From Candidatus Aminicenantota bacterium (GTDB lineage: Bacteria > Acidobacteriota > Aminicenantia > Aminicenantales > CALLJL01): a stretch of DNA of 53,914 nucleotides. A program made the position numbers and the translations under genes. The notes beneath the pieces were generated by a model, which was given only the letters and a program-made list of their open reading frames with translations, was not told where the DNA came from and did no database searches. Below, piece by piece: positions 17,071 to 24,840 of the stretch; position 1 is the first letter of the stretch, and each line of letters opens with the position of its first letter. The stretch lies in NCBI GenBank assembly GCA_026416195.1, contig JAOAFQ010000157.1, positions 1-53,914 on the forward strand. The letters run 5' to 3'.

Positions 17071-18231
17071 TTAAATTTTATTAACTTGAAATGAATTAGA
17101 CATTAAAATTAAAGCTAAGAAGGCAAAAGAGGCCATCATTAGAAAGGGAGCCTGAATTGAAAAGAGATCAGAAATAAATCCAGAGACCAGGGAAAAGAAA
17201 GCGCCAGCAATTAATTGGAGATTAGAGGCCAGACTAAAAGCTTGAGCTTGATTTTTAAGGTCGACTTTAGCCCCAATACTCGCTTGAAGGGAAGGAAAAA
17301 TAAGAAATAAAAAGAGACCAAAGAGATATAAACTTAGCTGAGCAAACCAACAAGAAGAAGTTAATCCAATCAACAACAAAGTAATCAAGGAGCCTGAGAG
17401 TCCAACATAAGTAAGTTTCTTTCTTCCAAAAAGACAACAAAGACGGCCATATAGATAGGTAATCAACGTACCGAGGCCAATCCATAAAGCAAGAATAAGG
17501 CCTGTTTTTTCCATATCAAGATGAAAACGATGGTGAAAGAGGGAAGGAGCATAATAAACTACCAAACCCCAGCCTCCGCCCGCAAATACTAAGCCTGGAA
17601 GATAAGGGAGAATGGACATAAAAGTTTTCTTCCAGGATTGCCAAGTTAAAGCTTCCGTCCTTTCCTCTGGAAGTTCAAGTGACTTGACTAGAAAATAACT
17701 TATCAAACCAAAACAAAAACAAAAACCCGACCAAAAATAGAGAGGCGCTTGCCAAGATAATTGCTCAGCCATGATCCCAGATATTAAAAAAGCTATAAAA
17801 ACGCCAAAATTACCTGAACTGCTCTGAATGCCCATGGCCAAGTCTAGTTCGCCAGCTTTATAAATTTTGGAAACCAACGATAATCCAAGGGTATGATAAA
17901 AGCTATCAAAGAGCCGAAAGCCGAAATAAATTAATAGAAAAAAGAACCAGGATTTCGCTTGAGATAAAAGAAAAAGGGTAGCACTGATTCCTAGGCAACT
18001 TGCTAGAAGAAAATGTTGATAACGAGCCAGGTGGGCAACTTGGACAATAACGATCTGAAAGATAAAAGTTGTTAGAAGACCTAAGTAAGACATAATTCCT
18101 ATTTGGCTATAATTTTTTAAAATGAAGGACTGGCTTAGAAGCAGGGGGAAAACCATGGGAACCGCAACCGTGGCTCCATCATTGAGACCATGAAAAATAG
18201 CTGAAGAAATTAAAATTCTTGGGCGCACCAT
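17071..18231 (-). CDS. MFS transporter
   Basis: The 386-residue protein has about twelve hydrophobic segments and MFS features: a first helix beginning SAIFHGLNDGATVAVP, a loop 2-3 region around HLARYQHFLLASC, and a central hydrophilic loop near ELPEERTEALTWQSWKK separating two six-helix halves. The FHGLNDG start is typical of the fosmidomycin-resistance-like branch of MFS exporters, but the substrate cannot be told from sequence. It is convergent with the D-aminoacylase and divergent from the glycosylasparaginase. A strong promoter (18240-18268) ends only 8 nt before its ATG, so the mRNA would have almost no leader. Confidence 0.85.
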   Translation of the reverse strand: MVRPRILISSAIFHGLNDGATVAVPMVFPLLLSQSFILKNYSQIGIMSYLGLLTTFIFQIVIVQVAHLARYQHFLLASCLGISATLFLLSQAKSWFFFLLIYFGFRLFDSFYHTLGLSLVSKIYKAGELDLAMGIQSSSGNFGVFIAFLISGIMAEQLSWQAPLYFWSGFCFCFGLISYFLVKSLELPEERTEALTWQSWKKTFMSILPYLPGLVFAGGGWGLVVYYAPSLFHHRFHLDMEKTGLILALWIGLGTLITYLYGRLCCLFGRKKLTYVGLSGSLITLLLIGLTSSCWFAQLSLYLFGLFLFLIFPSLQASIGAKVDLKNQAQAFSLASNLQLIAGAFFSLVSGFISDLFSIQAPFLMMASFAFLALILMSNSFQVNKI

Positions 18232-18239
18232 AAAGCCTT

Positions 18240-18268
18240 TTTATAATTCTAAGCTTTTCGTCTGTCAA
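18240..18268 (-). promoter_or_regulatory. Consensus sigma-70-type promoter for the MFS gene, near-leaderless
   Basis: Minus-strand TTGACA (18263-18268, 6/6), a 17-nt spacer and TATAAA (18240-18245, 5/6). The ATG at 18231 is 8 nt beyond the -10 box, so transcription should begin 0-2 nt before it. Confidence 0.65.
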
Positions 18269-18348
18269 TCAAAACTAACTCTTGATTATTTTGACATATT
18301 TGTTTGCGGTTTTACTTTTATCGTCTAGGTTTAATTGACAATCAAGAG
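18263..18348. promoter_or_regulatory. Cluster of related inverted motifs between divergent genes (operator candidate)
   Basis: The segment between the MFS and glycosylasparaginase genes has three related motifs: TGTCAATCAA (18263-18272), CTCTTGATT (18279-18287) followed by TTGACA (18291-18296), and TTGACAATCAAGAG (18335-18348). CTCTTGATT and AATCAAGAG (18340-18348) form a perfect 9-bp inverted repeat about 60 bp apart centre to centre. One copy overlaps the -35 box of the MFS promoter, which suggests a shared regulator with looping between sites. No regulator gene is adjacent. Confidence 0.35.
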
Positions 18349-18390
18349 CTTTTTCCATTAGGTTAATTACTTCAAAAGGAGGTAAGGCCA

Positions 18391-19440
18391 ATGAGTAAAC
18401 TCTCGAGAAGAAATTTTATGAAAACTGGCTTAGCCATTGGAGCAAGCAGTTTCATTTTTAAGGCTTCTCCCTTGCTGCCTGCTCAACCTGAAAAAAAGAT
18501 AATCGCCATAGCTTCAAGTAATGGCTTAAAAGCGACTGAAAGGGCCATGGAGCTCTTGAGACAAGGGGCCGATCCGTTAGATGCTGTTATTGCTGGAGTA
18601 AATTTAGTCGAAGAAGATCCAGAAGATACATCGGTGGGCTACGGAGGCTTACCTAATGAAGAGGGAGAAGTTGAACTTGATGCTTCGGTAATGCACGGTC
18701 CAACTCATAATGCGGGCGCCGTAGCCGCTCTTCGTGGCATAAAAACTCCATCTAAAGTGGCTAAATTGGTCATGGAAAGATGCGATCATGCTCTCCTTGT
18801 TGGTGAAGGAGCTTTGAAATTCGCCAAAGCCCATGGCTTCAAAGAAGAAAATTTGCTCACAGAGCGAGCCCGAGAAATTTGGCTTAGATGGAAGGAGACT
18901 CTTTCGGAGCGGGATAATTGGTTTCCTCCTAAATCCGAAAAACTACCAGCTGAAGTTAAATCTTTCGTCGACGCTTACGGCACTATTAATTGTTTAGCCC
19001 TCGATAGCCAAGGAAATCTAGCTGGAGTAACCACGACCAGCGGGTTAGCCTTTAAACTTCCGGGCAGGGTAGGTGATTCTCCCATAATCGGGGCCGGCCT
19101 TTACGTTGATAATGATATCGGCGCAGCCGGTTCAACAGGCAGGGGCGAGGCTAATTTATTGAATTGTGGTAGTTTCCAAGTGGTCAATTTCATGGCTCAA
19201 GGATACTCACCGGAAGAAGCCTGTTTAAGGACTCTTCAAAAAATTGCCGAAAAAACCAAGTATCAACCTCATCTTTTGGATAAAGATGGTCTGCCTCGGT
19301 TCGGACTTAATTTTTACGCCCTCAACAAAAAAGGCGAGTTTGGAGCTGCTTCCATGTGGAGTGGAGCCTATTATGCTGTTCATGATGGTCGCGAAAACAA
19401 ATTGAGAGAAGCTGCCTATCTTTTTAAACGGAAGAAATAA
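18391..19440 (+). CDS. Tat-exported glycosylasparaginase (N4-(beta-N-acetylglucosaminyl)-L-asparaginase family)
   Basis: The 349-residue protein is an Ntn-hydrolase of the asparaginase/glycosylasparaginase family. It begins with a twin-arginine leader (SRRNFMKTGLAIGAS). Family hallmarks: GADPLDAVIAGVNLVEEDP, SVGYGGLPNEEG, LDASVMHG, then the autocleavage site with the nucleophile threonine in AYGTINCLALD, TTTSGLAFKLPGRVGDSPII, GAGLYVDNDIGAAGSTGRGE. Such enzymes cut the GlcNAc-Asn bond of N-linked glycoasparagines or related amides after self-processing at Gly-Thr. The Tat leader indicates export as a folded precursor. AAAAGGAGG 8 nt before the ATG supports the start. Confidence 0.9.
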   Translation: MSKLSRRNFMKTGLAIGASSFIFKASPLLPAQPEKKIIAIASSNGLKATERAMELLRQGADPLDAVIAGVNLVEEDPEDTSVGYGGLPNEEGEVELDASVMHGPTHNAGAVAALRGIKTPSKVAKLVMERCDHALLVGEGALKFAKAHGFKEENLLTERAREIWLRWKETLSERDNWFPPKSEKLPAEVKSFVDAYGTINCLALDSQGNLAGVTTTSGLAFKLPGRVGDSPIIGAGLYVDNDIGAAGSTGRGEANLLNCGSFQVVNFMAQGYSPEEACLRTLQKIAEKTKYQPHLLDKDGLPRFGLNFYALNKKGEFGAASMWSGAYYAVHDGRENKLREAAYLFKRKK

Positions 19441-19571
19441 TTTTACCGAAGATTAAAGATTTATTAATTTAATTATTTTGACTGGAAAAGCTAGGTAAAA
19501 ATTAAACGAAATAGATTCTTTTACCTCTAATAAATAAATTTAGGATTTTCAAGCTAATAGTTCTCTTAAAA

Positions 19572-20213
19572 CTACTCTTCAATAATAAGAACAGGGTGAC
19601 CCTCTTCACTAAGAATTTGAGCCAGCCGCATCGCTTGCTCTCGGTCTTTGGCTTTTATTCTGACCCGATAATAAATGGTTTGATCTGTTTTATAGATCGA
19701 AATAAAAACATCTGGATATTTTGATTTAAGTTCATTATAGAGCTTTTGGGCATTAGCTTCGATGATAAAAGCTCCGAGCTGAATATAATAATCGGGGAGG
19801 CGGGGGGAGGGAGAAATGTCCCTCAACACTTCTAACCGAACAGGAATTACTCCTGGTCCAATGGCTCCGATTACTCTAGCCGCAGCGTAGGAAAGATCGA
19901 TAATCCGTCCGGGCACAAATGGTCCTCGGTCGTTGATTCTGACAATTACTGATTGACCGTTATAAAGATTAGTAACCATAACGTAAGTGCCAAAAGGCAA
20001 AGTGGGATGAGCAGCTGTCAAATCATGCATATTGAATATTTCTCGACTGGAAGTTGGTCGGCCATGAAATTCAGGTCCATACCAGGAAGCCAGTCCCTCC
20101 TGGATGAAAGTTTTAGGTTCTGGCTTTAAGGTGGCACAACTGTAAAAAACATAGAGAGCCACGCCAAATAGAATTAAAAAGGAAAAATTATAAAGGGAAA
20201 AAGTCGATTTCAT
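19572..20213 (-). CDS. rlpA: RlpA-like septal-ring lytic transglycosylase lipoprotein with SPOR domain
   Basis: The 213-residue protein has a lipoprotein signal ([11 protein letters not shown], Cys about 26), an RlpA double-psi beta-barrel ([55 protein letters not shown], with the catalytic-type Asp in NDRGPF) and a C-terminal SPOR domain ([20 protein letters not shown] to the end). RlpA cleaves naked glycan strands at the division septum, and SPOR targets it to denuded peptidoglycan. The stop is 18 nt from the upstream LOG-family gene, so the two are probably cotranscribed. Confidence 0.92.
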   Translation of the reverse strand: MKSTFSLYNFSFLILFGVALYVFYSCATLKPEPKTFIQEGLASWYGPEFHGRPTSSREIFNMHDLTAAHPTLPFGTYVMVTNLYNGQSVIVRINDRGPFVPGRIIDLSYAAARVIGAIGPGVIPVRLEVLRDISPSPRLPDYYIQLGAFIIEANAQKLYNELKSKYPDVFISIYKTDQTIYYRVRIKAKDREQAMRLAQILSEEGHPVLIIEE

Positions 20214-20230
20214 TATTTAGCAATTAATAA

Positions 20231-20980
20231 TTATGTTTTCAAAAAATTAAGAAGCTTTCTTCTTAAATATCGAAAAGCTGAAAGAGGCTGAGAACAAAAA
20301 GTAAAAAGCTCTAAATCCTCAGGGGAAATCAGACCAGCTTCACGAAGTGCTTCAAAATTAATCACTTTACGCCAAAATTCTTCGCCATAAAGTAAAATAA
20401 CAAGATCTTGTCGATTGATTTTTCCAGTTTGAACTAAAGTTAGAGTTTCAAAGAGTTCATCTAAAGTTCCAAAACCTCCTGGAAAAGCCACCACAGCTTT
20501 AGCTTTATAAATCAGCCAAAATTTACGGGTAAAAAAATAATGGAAAATAAAAGATAGTTCAGGGGAAATATAGGGATTAGGAATTTGTTCATGGGGCAAA
20601 GAAATATTCATCCCAATTGATTTGCCACCAGCTCTAGCTGCACCTCGGTTGGCCGCTTCCATAATTCCAGGACCACCTCCGGTGCAAATAACAAAATTCT
20701 TTCCCTTTGGCTTTAATTTAATGGCCCACTTGACTAAAAGATAGGCCAATTCTTCCGCATCCCAGTAGTATTTAGCCATTTCTGATTTTTCAAGAGGATT
20801 AACTCGAGAAGAACCTAAAAAAAGGACAGTCGTATGGACTTTATATTTTTCCAGCCGATACCAAGGCTCAAGAATTTCGCTTAATATTCTGATAACTCGG
20901 GCATGTTCGGAATGAAGAAATTCTATGTTTTCATAAGCTTTTTCTGGGAAATAGGGTTTTTCTGGCTTTTCCTGGTTCAT
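20231..20980 (-). CDS. LOG-family Rossmann-fold protein (TIGR00730 type)
   Basis: The protein has the lysine-decarboxylase-like fold signature of LOG proteins: VICTGGGPGIMEAANRGA and AVVAFPGGFGTLDELFE. Characterised members are nucleoside-5'-monophosphate phosphoribohydrolases that release free bases, in plants cytokinins. I take the start as ATG 20978-20980, because TAGAAT of the promoter overlaps the alternative ATG at 20987-20989, which would lie upstream of the transcription start. This shorter form begins MNQEKPEKPYFPEKAYENIE. The gene is divergent from the purine genes, and nucleotide base salvage would fit that neighbourhood. Confidence 0.85.
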   Translation of the reverse strand: MNQEKPEKPYFPEKAYENIEFLHSEHARVIRILSEILEPWYRLEKYKVHTTVLFLGSSRVNPLEKSEMAKYYWDAEELAYLLVKWAIKLKPKGKNFVICTGGGPGIMEAANRGAARAGGKSIGMNISLPHEQIPNPYISPELSFIFHYFFTRKFWLIYKAKAVVAFPGGFGTLDELFETLTLVQTGKINRQDLVILLYGEEFWRKVINFEALREAGLISPEDLELFTFCSQPLSAFRYLRRKLLNFLKT

Positions 20981-20987
20981 GCTGGTC

Positions 20988-21016
20988 ATTCTATCTCAAT
21001 TTGGCTCAAAGCTCAA
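20988..21016 (-). promoter_or_regulatory. Promoter of the LOG-family gene, decides its start codon
   Basis: Minus-strand TTGAGC (21011-21016, 4/6), 17-nt spacer, TAGAAT (20988-20993, 5/6), then 7 nt to ATG 20980. The predicted mRNA is leaderless for the second of two in-frame ATGs. No Shine-Dalgarno is seen for either. Confidence 0.5.
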
Positions 21017-21021
21017 TGATT

Positions 21022-21050
21022 TTGACATCATTGGGAGAATATGTTTAAAT
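21022..21050 (+). promoter_or_regulatory. Promoter for the purine pair
   Basis: TTGACA (21022-21027, 6/6), 17-nt spacer, TTAAAT (21045-21050, 4/6). Transcription would start near 21057, just before the GTG at 21066. It lies back to back with the LOG promoter; the two -35 boxes are only 5 bp apart, so RNA polymerase binding at one should interfere with the other. Confidence 0.45.
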
Positions 21051-21065
21051 AGCTTGAGGCTCAAA

Positions 21066-21797
21066 GTGAATTTCTCTTTAAAAGATATACTTTCGGCTGG
21101 TGATTATTTTGGTCGACTAATAGCCATTGGTTTAACTCTTTCGGGTCAAAAAATTTTTGTTCTCTATGGTCTTACTGGTCGCTCTCAAACCAGCCGTTCT
21201 CGGCGCCTAATCCAAAAGCCTGATGGAATCTACACTGAACCTATTTCCGACCAAGCTCTTAATCTTCAAAATAAAGACCTATTAATTTATCCAGCTGTCC
21301 TAATTGATTGGGGGCTCGCAGTGAGTAATGGCCAGCAAACAAGAGATATTGCTCACCAGCTTTCTTTAAAGATTGACGATCCAGAAATTATTTTGAAAAA
21401 TGCTTTAGCTAATTGGAGTTATGAACCTGATCGACCTACCTTTACTCCTAGAATAAGTGCCTGCCTCACTCCTGGTGGCAAGCTGGCCATGGCCCTAATC
21501 AAGCGAGGAAAAAAGGGGGAAAAAGTTAGTGAATACTATTCGCCCCGTCTTAGCCCAGGTGAAGGTTATTTATTAGCTACCTATCAGGGACCAAATCTCC
21601 AACCGCCGCCTTCTTTTTCAGGCCCCCCCCTAAATTTTTCTTTACAGAGTCAACAAGCCAAAGAAATTTTGGTTGAGTTTTTTGAAGCTTTGGCCCCGAA
21701 AGAAGGAAAAGAAGATTGGCGAATTGCGGCGGCTGCAGTAGTTTTATCTTTTCCTAACCTAGAAACTAAGGAAATAGAAATTATCAATCGCTTTTAA
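21066..21797 (+). CDS. PurO-type IMP cyclohydrolase
   Basis: The protein belongs to the IMP_cyclohyd family first known from archaea (PurO): DYFGRLIAIGLTLSGQKIFV, LYGLTGRSQTSRSRRL, LIYPAVLIDWGLAVSNGQQT, DRPTFTPRISACL and YYSPRLSPGEGYLLATYQGP. It closes the ring of FAICAR to IMP, the last purine step. I place the start at GTG 21066 because homology begins shortly after and GAGG lies 6 nt upstream; an ATG at 20979 would overlap the divergent LOG gene and lie upstream of the promoter. The AICAR transformylase gene follows 19 nt later, and together the two replace bifunctional PurH. Confidence 0.82.
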   Translation: MNFSLKDILSAGDYFGRLIAIGLTLSGQKIFVLYGLTGRSQTSRSRRLIQKPDGIYTEPISDQALNLQNKDLLIYPAVLIDWGLAVSNGQQTRDIAHQLSLKIDDPEIILKNALANWSYEPDRPTFTPRISACLTPGGKLAMALIKRGKKGEKVSEYYSPRLSPGEGYLLATYQGPNLQPPPSFSGPPLNFSLQSQQAKEILVEFFEALAPKEGKEDWRIAAAAVVLSFPNLETKEIEIINRF

Positions 21798-21816
21798 AGA
21801 GAGGAGGCTTCTTTAA

Positions 21817-22896
21817 ATGAAAACAAAATCTTCTTCAGAAGCTCGTCGTCAATACCTGACTAAAGTTAAAGAGGAATTTCCCGAAACAATGATCGTTGGC
21901 GAAACCAAGTTTATTAAGAAAATTTCAATGCGCTATGGCGAAAATCCTGGATATCCAGCTGCTTTTTATGTTGAAGCTGAAGCTTCAGGCCCTAATATGG
22001 CCACTATGGAGATTCTTCAAGAGGGCACAAAGGGGCTAAGTTATATTAATGTGGCTGACATGGATTTAGGGCAACGTTTACTTCTTAAGCTTCACTCAAT
22101 TTATCCTGAAGACGCCATTGCGGTTTTAGTTAAGCATGAAATGCCCAGTGGGGTAGCAAGAGCCAAAAAGCCTATTGAAGCTTTTGAGCTGGCTTGGGGA
22201 TGCGACTCTCTTTCTAATTTTGGGAGTGTCAATGTCTTTAATTTCGAGGTTAACGAAGAGCTAGCGCCTCTGCTGATTGAATCAGCGAGGAATATAGAGG
22301 TCATTTATGCTCCCTCTTTCACCCCTGAAGCCTTAGCAATTTTAGCCAATCGAAAAACTTTAAGGCTTTGTCGAATGGCCCCTCTCAATCAACCAGCTTG
22401 CGATAATGGCCTTGAAATTAAGCGATTAGCGGGTGGACTTTTAGTTCAGAAGCGATTTGATTCTAAAATTACCAGCCCCTCAGCTATCGATGTCGTTTCT
22501 TTAAGAAAACCAACCGAAGAAGAAATTGAAGCTGCCCTTTTTAATTGGATCGTGGCTTGCTTTACTCGATCTAACGCTGTCGTTATTGGCCAAAAAGATA
22601 AGATTCATGGTATCGGTTCTGGTCAAAGATCCAGAATAGATGCAGCTGAAAATGCCATTCGCCTTTCTCGTCGAGGCTATGGTCCTCAGGGATGTGTTTT
22701 AGCCTCTGATGCGTTTATGCCTTTTAGTGATGTAGTTGAATTAGCTGCCGCTAATGGCATAACGGCTGTGATTGCACCTTTAGGTTCAATTCGGGATGAC
22801 GAAGTCCTTCGTCGAGCTGACGAGCTTAATTTGGCTTTTCTGGTTACACGAAAACCAGGGGAGATTGACTCTGAAAGAGCTTTTCTTCACCGTTAA
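21817..22896 (+). CDS. Stand-alone AICAR transformylase (PurH C-terminal domain type)
   Basis: The 359-residue protein covers only the transformylase half of PurH. Matches include ISMRYGENPGYPAAFY, the catalytic loop KHEMPSGVA (KHANPCG or KHVSPAG in classic PurH; Lys and His kept), GCDSLSNFGSVNVFN, IHGIGSGQRSRIDAAENA and LASDAFMPFSDVVELA. It transfers a formyl group from 10-formyl-THF to AICAR, giving FAICAR for the cyclohydrolase encoded just upstream. The N-terminal IMP cyclohydrolase domain of PurH is absent, as in the short transformylases of some anaerobes. A Shine-Dalgarno (GAGGAGG, spacing 8) supports the ATG. Confidence 0.9.
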   Translation: MKTKSSSEARRQYLTKVKEEFPETMIVGETKFIKKISMRYGENPGYPAAFYVEAEASGPNMATMEILQEGTKGLSYINVADMDLGQRLLLKLHSIYPEDAIAVLVKHEMPSGVARAKKPIEAFELAWGCDSLSNFGSVNVFNFEVNEELAPLLIESARNIEVIYAPSFTPEALAILANRKTLRLCRMAPLNQPACDNGLEIKRLAGGLLVQKRFDSKITSPSAIDVVSLRKPTEEEIEAALFNWIVACFTRSNAVVIGQKDKIHGIGSGQRSRIDAAENAIRLSRRGYGPQGCVLASDAFMPFSDVVELAAANGITAVIAPLGSIRDDEVLRRADELNLAFLVTRKPGEIDSERAFLHR

Positions 22897-22907
22897 AGTA
22901 AGCAAAA

Positions 22908-23429
22908 ATGGGACTAAAGGAATATCGAGCCAAAAGAGATTTCTCTCGAACCCCTGAACCAGAAGGAAAAGAAGAAAAAGCCAGAAGGAGCCAAGAACTT
23001 ATTTATGTGATTCAGAAACATCAAGCTACCCACCTTCATTACGACTTACGACTCGAAGAAGAAGGAGTTCTCAAAAGTTGGGCCATTCCTAAAGAGCCAC
23101 CGTTAAATCCAGGAGTAAAGCGATTAGCTGTAGAAACCGAGGATCATCCCCTTGGCTATGAAGATTTTGAAGGAGTTATCCCAGAGGGAGAATACGGCGC
23201 TGGAACAGTCGAAATCTGGGACAAAGGTAGCTACGTCCCCCTTGAACTTGGTCCTGGGAAAAAAATTATTGAAATTAAAGGAAAAAAACTCAAAGGAACA
23301 TATGCCTTAATTAAAATAAAGAGTAAAAATGGAAGCGACAAAAATTGGCTTTTTTTTAAAATTAGCAAAGAAAGGGCACAAATCCCTTCTTTTCCTTCTT
23401 TCAAATCAAGGAAAAAAGTTAAAAAATAA
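22908..23429 (+). CDS. Stand-alone LigD-type DNA 3'-phosphoesterase
   Basis: The 173-residue protein corresponds to the phosphoesterase (PE) module of bacterial DNA ligase D: YVIQKHQATHLHYDLRLEEE, LKSWAIPKEPPLNPGVKRLA and DHPLGYEDFEGVIPEGEYGA. The His/Asp residues of HLHYDLRLE and the His of EDHPL are the manganese and catalytic ligands in that family. PE enzymes trim 3'-phosphates and ribonucleotides at DNA ends before ligation. The ligase and polymerase modules and Ku are not in the window. The gene starts 11 nt after the AICAR transformylase, without a clear Shine-Dalgarno, and converges on galT. Confidence 0.9.
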   Translation: MGLKEYRAKRDFSRTPEPEGKEEKARRSQELIYVIQKHQATHLHYDLRLEEEGVLKSWAIPKEPPLNPGVKRLAVETEDHPLGYEDFEGVIPEGEYGAGTVEIWDKGSYVPLELGPGKKIIEIKGKKLKGTYALIKIKSKNGSDKNWLFFKISKERAQIPSFPSFKSRKKVKK

Positions 23430-23441
23430 ACAAACCCCTTT

Positions 23442-24473
23442 TCAGCTTTTAGGACGCAAAAAGGCAGCTGCTGTTTCTGGGGAAACAGGATTTATATAAA
23501 AGCCTGTCCCCCATTCAAACCCAGCTGCTTTGGTCAAAATAGGAATGATCTCTAAATGCCAATGATAATAGTGTTCAACGCCATTCGGACAATCACCAAT
23601 TGAATGGGGATTTGGACCCTGATGGATATAAAAATTATAGGGGGGATCAGATAGAATTTTTTTTAATCGAACCAAAACAGTTTTCAAAGCTTGAGCTAAG
23701 CTCTTTTTTTCTATTTCAGTTATTTCTGAAAACCAGGTGGAATGGCCTTTGGGATAAAGACGTAGTTCGAAGGGAAAACGGGGAGCAAAAGGAGTTAGGA
23801 CACAAAAATGGTCGTTTTGGTAAACCAATCGTTCGCCTTTCTTAAGTTCTTCTTCAATCAATCGACAGAAAATACATTGGCCAAATCTTTCTTTGAACTG
23901 GCTTGAACTTCTTAGCTCTTCAAGAATTCGTTTGGGGACGATAGGCGTGGCCACAAGCTGAGAATGGGGATGAGATAAAGAGGCTCCGGCTTCTCGACCT
24001 TTATTTTTAAAAAGGTGAAGATATTTATATTGTTTTTCTTTCTGGATTTCGAGCATCCTATTTTGGTAAGTATCTATAATTTTTTCAAGATGATTAAGCC
24101 TAAAATCAGCCAATTCTCCTTTATGATTAGGACTTTCAATAATCACCTCATGAACTCCTATTCCTTCCATACGGAAGAAAAGACCATCTTCACTTTTTTC
24201 AATCTTCGGGGTCAATCCGGGAGAAAGGGCAGGGAATTTATTAGGCACTACCCGAACTAGCCAACCAGGTTGATCTGGTTTTGAACCTTTTCGCCTAATG
24301 GCGAAAACTTCAGGTGGGGTTTTGATTTCATTGCCTTCGCAAAAGGGACAGAATTTTTGGCTCTCGTTTTTTTGAGTTTCCTGAGCTGGCCGAAAATCAT
24401 CAGGTCGTTTGCTTCTCTCGATCGCAATTATTACCCACCGTCCACCAATAATGTCTTTTCTCAATTCAGACAT
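23442..24473 (-). CDS. galT: Galactose-1-phosphate uridylyltransferase-type enzyme
   Basis: The 343-residue protein is a HIT-superfamily GalT: LRKDIIGGRWVIIAIERSKR, a zinc-type CPFCEGNE (about 42-48), VPNKFPAL, GVHEVIIESPNHKGEL, active-site HPHSQ at 168-172 (the second His carries the nucleotide), a second pair CIFC, and HYYHWHLEIIP near residue 300. GalT swaps UMP between UDP-glucose and galactose-1-phosphate; relatives use ADP-glucose, so a role in supplying sugar nucleotide to glycogen is possible. It is the last gene of the minus-strand alpha-glucan operon, 5 nt behind the response regulator. Confidence 0.9.
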   Translation of the reverse strand: MSELRKDIIGGRWVIIAIERSKRPDDFRPAQETQKNESQKFCPFCEGNEIKTPPEVFAIRRKGSKPDQPGWLVRVVPNKFPALSPGLTPKIEKSEDGLFFRMEGIGVHEVIIESPNHKGELADFRLNHLEKIIDTYQNRMLEIQKEKQYKYLHLFKNKGREAGASLSHPHSQLVATPIVPKRILEELRSSSQFKERFGQCIFCRLIEEELKKGERLVYQNDHFCVLTPFAPRFPFELRLYPKGHSTWFSEITEIEKKSLAQALKTVLVRLKKILSDPPYNFYIHQGPNPHSIGDCPNGVEHYYHWHLEIIPILTKAAGFEWGTGFYINPVSPETAAAFLRPKS

Positions 24474-24478
24474 GATGA

Positions 24479-24838
24479 TTACCCTATTAATTCTTTTATT
24501 TTAGCTTTTAATTCATCAAGAGAAGTTGATTTAATAAGATAGGCATCGGCGGCCCAACTCATAAAATCATAGCGATAGCTTTGATAAGCAGTATTGATTA
24601 TAACGGGAATATCTTTCCTGATGGCCATAATATCCGCAATTAACTCCAATCCATCTTTTACGGGCATTCGAATATCAGTGATAATAAGATCAAAATTACC
24701 TTTTTTGATAAGATCAAGAGCGCGACGAGCGTTAGTAGTCGCGACCACCTCATAGCCAGCCCGTTTGAGCTCCTCTCGATAAAGTAAGCAAAGATTTTTT
24801 TCATCCTCAACCACCAGAATTCTTTTCTTATTTTTCAT
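24479..24838 (-). CDS. Receiver-only response regulator
   Basis: The 119-residue protein is a single CheY-like receiver domain: acidic pair in ILVVEDEKN (11-12), phospho-acceptor Asp55 in LIITDIRMP, the Thr switch in VIINTAYQ and the conserved Lys in DAYLIKS (KS where most receivers have KP). There is no DNA-binding or enzymatic output domain, so it must act by protein contact, within a phosphorelay or on an enzyme. The ATG starts 2 nt after the stop of the histidine kinase, so the pair is cognate and translationally coupled. Confidence 0.92.
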   Translation of the reverse strand: MKNKKRILVVEDEKNLCLLYREELKRAGYEVVATTNARRALDLIKKGNFDLIITDIRMPVKDGLELIADIMAIRKDIPVIINTAYQSYRYDFMSWAADAYLIKSTSLDELKAKIKELIG

Positions 24839-24840
24839 AG

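Noticed and set aside
20978-21000. Apparent overlap of the LOG gene and the IMP cyclohydrolase gene
   Set aside because: Arises from choosing the longest frames; promoter positions and homology favour starts at 20980 and 21066.
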